Positions 5,332 to 9,759 of a stretch of DNA of 9,759 nucleotides are shown here, piece by piece. The DNA is from Desulfobacterales bacterium (GTDB lineage: Bacteria; Desulfobacterota; Desulfobacteria; Desulfobacterales; Desulfobacteraceae), in the NCBI GenBank assembly GCA_022361315.1, contig JAKSBB010000706.1, positions 1 to 9,759 on the forward strand, given 5' to 3'. Under the pieces are notes generated by a model. That model saw only the letters and a list, made by a program, of their open reading frames with translations, ran no database searches and had not been told where the DNA came from. The stretch's first letter is position 1. Every line of letters begins with the position of its first letter. The translations under genes and the position numbers were made by a program.

Positions 5332-6465
5332 ATGGAATTCCCCTGCAGTGTGTATCTGAAATCAAAAAAATGGGGGAGCATCGTTCTGGCGGTCACCGGA
5401 ATCCTTCTGGTATTCGCCTGTTCCGGATCATCCACCCAGACAAAGGAGAGAACAATGAATGATAAGGTTGAACTGGCAACATTTGCCGGCGGTTGTTTCT
5501 GGTGTGTGGAGTCAGCGTTTGAAGGGCGGGAGGGGGTCCTTGATGTGGTATCCGGATATCTGGGCGGCCATGTTGAGAATCCCACATATGAACAGGTATC
5601 TTCCGGTACCACAGGCCACGCTGAGGCGGTCCGGATTACCTTTGACCCGGCCCGGATTTCTTACCGGGAACTGCTGAAAATCTTTTTCCAGCAGATTGAT
5701 CCCACGGATGGAGAGGGCTCATTTGTGGACCGGGGCAGCCAGTACAGGCCCGCCGTGTTCTATCACTCCCCGGATCAAAAGGAACAGGCCCTGGAAATGA
5801 TCCAAAGAATTGAAACGGCACGGATATTTAACGCCCCTTTGGCCACAGAAGTCCTTGCAGCGTCTCAGTTCTATGAGGCGGAAGAATACCACCAGGACTA
5901 CCATACCAAGAACCCCATCCGATACAAATTCTACCGGGCCGGTTCCGGAAGGGACAATTTCATCAAAAATTTCTGGTACAACGGTAACAACCAGGTGTTC
6001 AACGAATCTGAACTGCCTGCCCCCAAAGTCACCATACCCTCGGATTCTGAACTTAAGAAACGGCTGACGGCTCTTCAATACAAAGTGGTTCGGGAAGAAG
6101 GCACTGAACCGGCATTTAATAACGCCTATTGGAATAACAAGGCTGAAGGGATTTACGTTGACATCGTCTCAGGTATTCCCTTGTTTTCATCCAAGGATAA
6201 GTTTGATTCCGGTACGGGATGGCCAAGCTTTACCCGCCCCATAGACAAAGATGAAATCCGGGAAGTGGAAGACAATTCCTTTTTCATGCGGAGAGTGGAA
6301 GTACGGAGCAGAACCGCGGACAGTCACCTGGGCCATGTATTCAGCGATGGCCCCGCTCCCACAGGACTCCGCTACTGCATCAATTCGGCATCCCTTCGGT
6401 TTATACCTCAGGATCGCCTTGAGGCCGAGGGATACGGGCATCTGACCCATATTTTTGAACACTGA
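5332..6465 (+). CDS. msrAB: MsrA-MsrB fusion methionine sulfoxide reductase with lipoprotein signal
   Basis: A 377-residue bifunctional enzyme. Residues 1-30 form a signal with a hydrophobic core (about 15-29) and a plausible lipobox ending at C30. The MsrA domain (about 47-200) has G54-C55-F-W-C58, with C55 catalytic, and the E-E-Y-H-Q-D-Y motif (184-190); it reduces methionine-S-sulfoxide. The MsrB domain (about 237-377) has [10 protein letters not shown] (291-300), [10 protein letters not shown] and R-Y-C349-I-N-S-A-S with the catalytic Cys; it reduces methionine-R-sulfoxide. The zinc CxxC pairs of many MsrB proteins are absent, and C349 is the only Cys of that domain, so no resolving Cys is available there. 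ATG 5332 has AGGAG 6 nt upstream. A second in-frame ATG at 5455 (residue 42) has AAAGGAG 6 nt upstream and would give a cytosolic form. The gene converges on the cox operon. Confidence 0.96.
   Translation: MEFPCSVYLKSKKWGSIVLAVTGILLVFACSGSSTQTKERTMNDKVELATFAGGCFWCVESAFEGREGVLDVVSGYLGGHVENPTYEQVSSGTTGHAEAVRITFDPARISYRELLKIFFQQIDPTDGEGSFVDRGSQYRPAVFYHSPDQKEQALEMIQRIETARIFNAPLATEVLAASQFYEAEEYHQDYHTKNPIRYKFYRAGSGRDNFIKNFWYNGNNQVFNESELPAPKVTIPSDSELKKRLTALQYKVVREEGTEPAFNNAYWNNKAEGIYVDIVSGIPLFSSKDKFDSGTGWPSFTRPIDKDEIREVEDNSFFMRRVEVRSRTADSHLGHVFSDGPAPTGLRYCINSASLRFIPQDRLEAEGYGHLTHIFEH
5442..5457 (+). promoter_or_regulatory. Internal ribosome binding site and second start of msrAB
   Basis: Inside msrAB, AAAGGAG (5442-5448) lies 6 nt before an in-frame ATG (5455-5457), as strong as the site of the first start. 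Initiation here gives a 336-residue enzyme that lacks the lipoprotein signal but keeps both catalytic domains whole. It falls exactly in the linker between lipobox and MsrA domain. Confidence 0.55.
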
Positions 6466-6503
6466 TTTTATGGGGAGATCTTGGGAAGAAATCTAAACTG
6501 GAA

Positions 6504-7436
6504 TTAGATTCTGTCCAGTACGGCGATGCTCAGGAATCCAAGCATGGAAAGGTTGATCATTGCCAGACAGAGACCGGTTCTTCGTTTTCCACCGGCCGGC
6601 GTCAGCATCCCTCCCATGGCAAAGGGCAGCAACACGGCAACAGCCATGTTCCCGATGGCCAACCCCGGAGAAACGATCCATCCCTTCACCTGAAACAAGA
6701 TCATGCTGAGACTGAACAAACCGGTCCAGATCAGCACCTGCCACCGTATTTCCTCTGGAGACCAGATTTGATTGAATCCGGGGCGTTCCGACCCGCCCCC
6801 CTGACCACCGTCATCCACAACGGAATGCCGCAGACTGATGAGCAGGTAATGCGGCAGTTGCCAGAATCCAAGGGCCGCCATGACAATCCACAGGCCTGAG
6901 ACATCCGAAGCAGATATCCCTGTTGGAACCGCCGTCCATCCCATTGCCGGAGGGATCATGCCGCATAGGGTACCGGGCACCATGGCCCAGAGTGTATATT
7001 TTTTAAGCGGCGTATACAGACCATTGTACAGGCCTATGGCAGCAGTCCCCAGATAAAACGGCACGGGTGACGCACAAAAGAAGAAAAGACCGCCAAGCCC
7101 GGAAAAAATAAGCACAGCAGCCAGAACGGCCGCACGCGGCGCCATATTGCAGTGGGTCACCAGCACCCGGGTCCGGGTTCTGGCGCTCCCATTGTCCCAC
7201 ACCCTGTCCTGGATATTGTTGAGAACGGCAGATCCGCAGGACAGCAGGAGCGTAAGACCACCGATGATCAGACTATCAAGGGAGAACCGGCCGGCAGCAA
7301 GCACATGACCGGAAGTGGCAGACAGGGCGATATACAGGCTGAGATGGCACTTGGTCAGTTCCAGCAACGCCTTGAAAGAAAGGGTTAACCGGCCACCGGT
7401 CGGGGTGTCCGGGAGTATGACCGGATTACCACTCAT
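6504..7436 (-). CDS. ctaB: UbiA-family prenyltransferase, probable protohaem IX farnesyltransferase (CtaB/CyoE)
   Basis: A very hydrophobic protein of about 310 residues with several membrane segments. It carries the polyprenyl-diphosphate motif N-N-I-Q-D-R-V-W-D (N-x3-D-x3-D) followed by R-T-R-T-R, as in CtaB/CyoE. Later come Y-T-P-L-K-K, G-M-I-P-P-A-M-G-W and F-W-Q-L-P-H, also typical. It would add a farnesyl group to haem b to make haem O, the precursor of haem A, in the inner membrane. The region after FWQLPH differs from the usual D-Y-x2-A-G-x-P-M-L-P pattern (a Gly-rich D-D-G-G loop, then P-G-F-N-Q-I-W). I chose ATG 7436, which overlaps the coxB end by 11 nt; an in-frame TTG at 7460 has AGGA 6-7 nt upstream and would add 8 residues. 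Its place after cox genes supports the role. No haem A synthase (ctaA) is visible. Confidence 0.82.
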   Translation of the reverse strand: MSGNPVILPDTPTGGRLTLSFKALLELTKCHLSLYIALSATSGHVLAAGRFSLDSLIIGGLTLLLSCGSAVLNNIQDRVWDNGSARTRTRVLVTHCNMAPRAAVLAAVLIFSGLGGLFFFCASPVPFYLGTAAIGLYNGLYTPLKKYTLWAMVPGTLCGMIPPAMGWTAVPTGISASDVSGLWIVMAALGFWQLPHYLLISLRHSVVDDGGQGGGSERPGFNQIWSPEEIRWQVLIWTGLFSLSMILFQVKGWIVSPGLAIGNMAVAVLLPFAMGGMLTPAGGKRRTGLCLAMINLSMLGFLSIAVLDRI

Positions 7437-8037
7437 CTTCTTCGGCAAACCATTCGTCAAATTCTTCCTGGGAGACCACTTTTACCACCCCGGTCATATC
7501 GGCATGACCGGTGCCGCAGAACTCCGTGCACTGGAAGAAGTATTCGCCTTTTTCCTCGGGGAGAAACCAGGCATAGGTGGTGACGCCTTTCACCGCATCG
7601 ACTTTCACCCGGAATGCGGGGATGAACATGGAATGAATCACATCCCCGGAGGTGATATTCATCTTCACCGGTTTATTCACCGGCACCACGATTTCGTTTT
7701 CCGTTTCCTTGTCGTTGTCATAAAGAAAGATCCAGGAGAAGGACTGCCCCAGCACTTCAATTTCCATGGCGTCGTCCGGGACATTCCGAAGGCCGGTATA
7801 AGCCTGCCACCCGGATATGAACATGAACATGGCGATCACTGTGGGTATGGAGATCCAGGCAATCTCAAGCCAGAGGTTGCCCCGGATATCTGCTGCCACA
7901 GGATGCCGGCTTCTGCGGTACCGGATGACAAAGTAGATCATCACCGCGGTAATGGCAAAGAGAAAGACAAAGGAAAACCCGATGATAAAGTAAAATGACC
8001 TGTCCACCAGGTCGACGGGATTTATAATATCATTCAT
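7426..8037 (-). CDS. coxB: Cytochrome c oxidase subunit II
   Basis: A 203-residue subunit II with two membrane helices (about 15-38 and 57-78) and a periplasmic cupredoxin domain. The CuA site is complete: H135 (in VIHSMFIP), C170, E172, C174, H178 and M181 (C-T-E-F-C-G-T-G-H-A-D-M). E172 is also the expected contact to the Mg site of subunit I. The aromatic stretch S-F-S-W-I-F-L-Y before it helps electron entry from cytochrome c. There is no fused haem-c domain and no cleavable signal peptide. AGGA lies 6 nt before the ATG, overlapping the end of the subunit IV gene, which stops 9 nt upstream. It comes after subunits III and IV in the operon; in most cox operons coxB comes first. Confidence 0.95.
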   Translation of the reverse strand: MNDIINPVDLVDRSFYFIIGFSFVFLFAITAVMIYFVIRYRRSRHPVAADIRGNLWLEIAWISIPTVIAMFMFISGWQAYTGLRNVPDDAMEIEVLGQSFSWIFLYDNDKETENEIVVPVNKPVKMNITSGDVIHSMFIPAFRVKVDAVKGVTTYAWFLPEEKGEYFFQCTEFCGTGHADMTGVVKVVSQEEFDEWFAEEDEW

Positions 8038-8046
8038 AAAAATTCC

Positions 8047-8328
8047 TTACCTAAAAGCAATGTCCCAGAAAGTAAATCCGATCATAATGGCCAGAAAGCC
8101 GATGGTTGATATAAACGACAGCCTAAGTGTCCGTCCCTCAAACTTCATATGCATGAATATCATCAGCACCAGGGTGCCTTTAAAGGAGGCGATTAACAAC
8201 GCCACCCATACGTTGAGCTTGCCCAGGTCCACATAGGAGGCCCCCACGGTGATCCCGGTGAGTACGAATAGGGCCAGCAGCGTCATCAGCAATGTTTTAT
8301 AAGATATGATATGTGCCTTTTCTGTCAT
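8047..8328 (-). CDS. Cytochrome c oxidase subunit IV family protein
   Basis: A 93-residue protein with three membrane helices (about 13-31, 38-58 and 70-90) and the conserved segment A-S-F-K-G-T-L-V-L-M-I-F-M-H-M-K-F (47-63), which is characteristic of the small prokaryotic subunit IV (COX4_pro/CyoD-like). It packs against the oxidase core and helps assembly or stability; it is not catalytic. A Shine-Dalgarno AGAGGAG lies 6 nt before the ATG. It is 19 nt downstream of coxC and 9 nt upstream of coxB, clearly within the operon. Confidence 0.9.
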   Translation of the reverse strand: MTEKAHIISYKTLLMTLLALFVLTGITVGASYVDLGKLNVWVALLIASFKGTLVLMIFMHMKFEGRTLRLSFISTIGFLAIMIGFTFWDIAFR

Positions 8329-8347
8329 AATAATCTCCTCTGGAACC

Positions 8348-8959
8348 TCAGATGATCAGGTAAAACAACGGAAAAATAAATATCCAGATCAAATCCACCA
8401 GATGCCAGTAAAGCCCCGCATTTTCAAGCAGGGCAAACCGGGTGGGGGTGATTTTTCCGGCCTGGACATAGGCCATGGCCACGGCCAGCACCGTCATGCC
8501 GATAACGATGTGGATACCGTGGAGTCCCGTGATGACGTAATAAAGACCGAAGAATACGTTCTGGCCTGTCGGACCGTCCAGGAGCCGTTCCGAATTGGGG
8601 TAGAGACCGATCTCAAATTTGTGCCCCCACTCGAAATATTTGTTGACCAGAAATATCAGTCCGCAGAGAAGAGAGGCGGCAAGACTGCCCATGGCAATCC
8701 CCTTCTGGGATTTCTGAACGGCGGTGATGGAGGCGGCCACGGCAAAGCTTGAGATCAGCAGGATCACCGTATTGGCAAGACCGAACAACCGGTCGAGCTG
8801 CTTGCCCCCTTCAATAAAGTCCTCGGTGTGTACGGTGAGGTACACGGCATAGAGAACAAAGAGGCCGCCGAAAAGAATAATCTCCGTGTAAAGGAAGAGC
8901 CACATCCCCAGCTTTTTACCGGTTTCGTCGTCATGTGGTGAGGTCTGATGCAAAGACAT
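8348..8959 (-). CDS. coxC: Cytochrome c oxidase subunit III
   Basis: A 203-residue subunit III with five membrane helices (about 18-40, 62-82, 90-107, 134-163 and 181-203), the short bacterial form lacking the first two helices of the 7-helix type. Family motifs include the K-L-G-M-W-L-F-L-Y-T-E start (16-26), N-K-Y-F-E-W (106-111), T-G-L-H-G-I-H (144-150) and Y-W-H-L-V-D-L-I-W near the end (184-192). It stabilises the catalytic core and proton uptake. AAGGGG lies about 8 nt before the ATG. It starts 12 nt after the coxA stop and ends 19 nt before the subunit IV gene. Confidence 0.95.
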   Translation of the reverse strand: MSLHQTSPHDDETGKKLGMWLFLYTEIILFGGLFVLYAVYLTVHTEDFIEGGKQLDRLFGLANTVILLISSFAVAASITAVQKSQKGIAMGSLAASLLCGLIFLVNKYFEWGHKFEIGLYPNSERLLDGPTGQNVFFGLYYVITGLHGIHIVIGMTVLAVAMAYVQAGKITPTRFALLENAGLYWHLVDLIWIFIFPLFYLII

Positions 8960-8971
8960 ACGGACATCCCC

Positions 8972-9759
8972 TTATGCGTTTGATTTACTTTGTTTTTCCT
9001 GATTTTCCCCCACCCCGGAAAAATCGTAGGGGTAGTCCAGCACCTCCGGATCCCTGTCAAAGTTATGCAGGGGCGGTGGTGCTGCCGTTTTCCACTCCAG
9101 GGTGACCCCGCCCCAGGGATCTGCCGGGGCATTGCGTTCCTGACGAAGGGTTACGGCCAGGTTGTAAAACATCAGGCCGATACCGATGATCATGAACAAG
9201 GCGCCGAAACCGGCCAGAAAATTGCCCGTGGCATACTGGGGCAGATAGTCGTAGTAGCGTCTGGGCAGTCCCTGAAGCCCCAGAATAAACATGGGCACGT
9301 AGTGGAAGATGAACCCGCCGGTGATCAGTGCAGAGGCGATGTATGCCTTCCTGAAATCGTACATCCGGCCGAACATCTTTGGCCACCAGTAGTGGAGGGC
9401 CGCAAAAAAGGCAAATCCCGTCCCCCCGAACATGGTGAAGTGGAAGTGGGCCACCACGAAATGGGTGTCGTGGACGTGTACATCCGGGCCGGCAGCACCC
9501 AGTACCAGGCCGGTCAGGCCACCGACGGAAAACAGATAGATGAAGCAGAGGGACAAAAACAGGGGCGGTGTCATTTCAATGGCCCCTTTGTACAGGGTGG
9601 ACACCCAGGAAAACACCTTGATGGCCGACGGGATGGCCACCACAAATGTGAGCAGGGAGAAGACAAACACGGCCGTATCGCTCATGCCCGAGGTGTACAT
9701 GTGGTGGGCCCAGACCAGGGAGCCTGCGATGGCAATGGCCATGGACGATCCCACGATGG
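8972..9759 (-). CDS. coxA: Cytochrome c oxidase subunit I (C-terminal part, cut by window edge)
   Basis: The last 261 residues of a haem-copper oxidase subunit I; the reading frame stays open to the right edge, so a GTG at 9754 is not the start. Visible active-site elements: the two CuB histidines in V-W-A-H-H-M-Y; the K-channel lysine in A-I-P-S-A-I-K-V-F-S-W; the H-D pair of the Mg site in V-H-V-H-D-T-H; and the haem a3 and haem a histidines in F-V-V-A-H-F-H-F. The tail with T-L-E-W-K-T-A-A-P-P-P-L-H-N-F is typical of aa3-type A-family enzymes. Together with subunit II carrying CuA, this makes a cytochrome c oxidase reducing O2 to water in the inner membrane. The D-channel, the cross-linked Tyr and the operon promoter lie outside the window. 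Confidence 0.95.
   Translation of the reverse strand, partial: IVGSSMAIAIAGSLVWAHHMYTSGMSDTAVFVFSLLTFVVAIPSAIKVFSWVSTLYKGAIEMTPPLFLSLCFIYLFSVGGLTGLVLGAAGPDVHVHDTHFVVAHFHFTMFGGTGFAFFAALHYWWPKMFGRMYDFRKAYIASALITGGFIFHYVPMFILGLQGLPRRYYDYLPQYATGNFLAGFGALFMIIGIGLMFYNLAVTLRQERNAPADPWGGVTLEWKTAAPPPLHNFDRDPEVLDYPYDFSGVGENQEKQSKSNA

Noticed and set aside
6490..6510. Inverted repeat AATCTAA-N7-TTAGATT between the convergent msrAB and ctaB ends as a bidirectional terminator
   Set aside because: The stem is short and AT-rich, has no T-run on either side, and overlaps the ctaB stop codon. No convincing terminator is visible in this gap.

Overview
The window looks like a piece of a Gram-negative, probably deltaproteobacterial (Desulfobacterota-type) chromosome. 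This is an inference from gene content: a bacterial phosphagen (arginine-type) kinase, a MsrA-MsrB fusion with a lipoprotein signal, a MoxR/Bat gene cluster, and an aa3-type haem-copper oxidase operon whose subunit II gene comes after the genes for subunits III and IV. Base composition looks even across the window. I see no insertion sequence, prophage, CRISPR array, tRNA or rRNA.

Layout. (1) Positions 1-3153, minus strand: a tightly packed operon reading moxR (2018-2992), DUF58 (1120-2007), DUF4381 (507-1088) and a batA-like gene running off the left edge (1-507). It has a good sigma70-type promoter at 3126-3153 and a leader of about 125 nt containing a striking perfect dyad (10-bp arms) at 3052-3078. 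(2) 3184-3801, minus strand: a TetR-family regulator. (3) 4038-5256, plus strand, divergent from tetR: a 62-residue Cys-rich protein overlapping by 11 nt a phosphagen kinase of 346 residues, with a promoter at 3971-4000. (4) 5332-6465, plus strand: a MsrA-MsrB fusion with two well-formed translation starts, one giving a lipoprotein and one a cytosolic form. (5) 6504-9759, minus strand, convergent with msrAB: a cytochrome c oxidase operon, coxA (partial, runs off the right edge), coxC, subunit IV, coxB, and a ctaB/UbiA-type haem farnesyltransferase.

How the genes may work together. The cox-ctaB operon encodes a terminal oxidase and the enzyme that makes its haem precursor. MsrAB repairs oxidised methionine. 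The phosphagen kinase buffers ATP. The MoxR-DUF58-DUF4381-VWA set is a chaperone/VWA system usually linked to envelope stress or metalloprotein maturation. In a mostly anaerobic lineage this would fit coping with oxygen, but that link is inference. The most interesting items are the Cys-rich protein/guanidino-kinase pair (recalling McsA-McsB), the dual-start MsrAB, and the dyad in the moxR leader.
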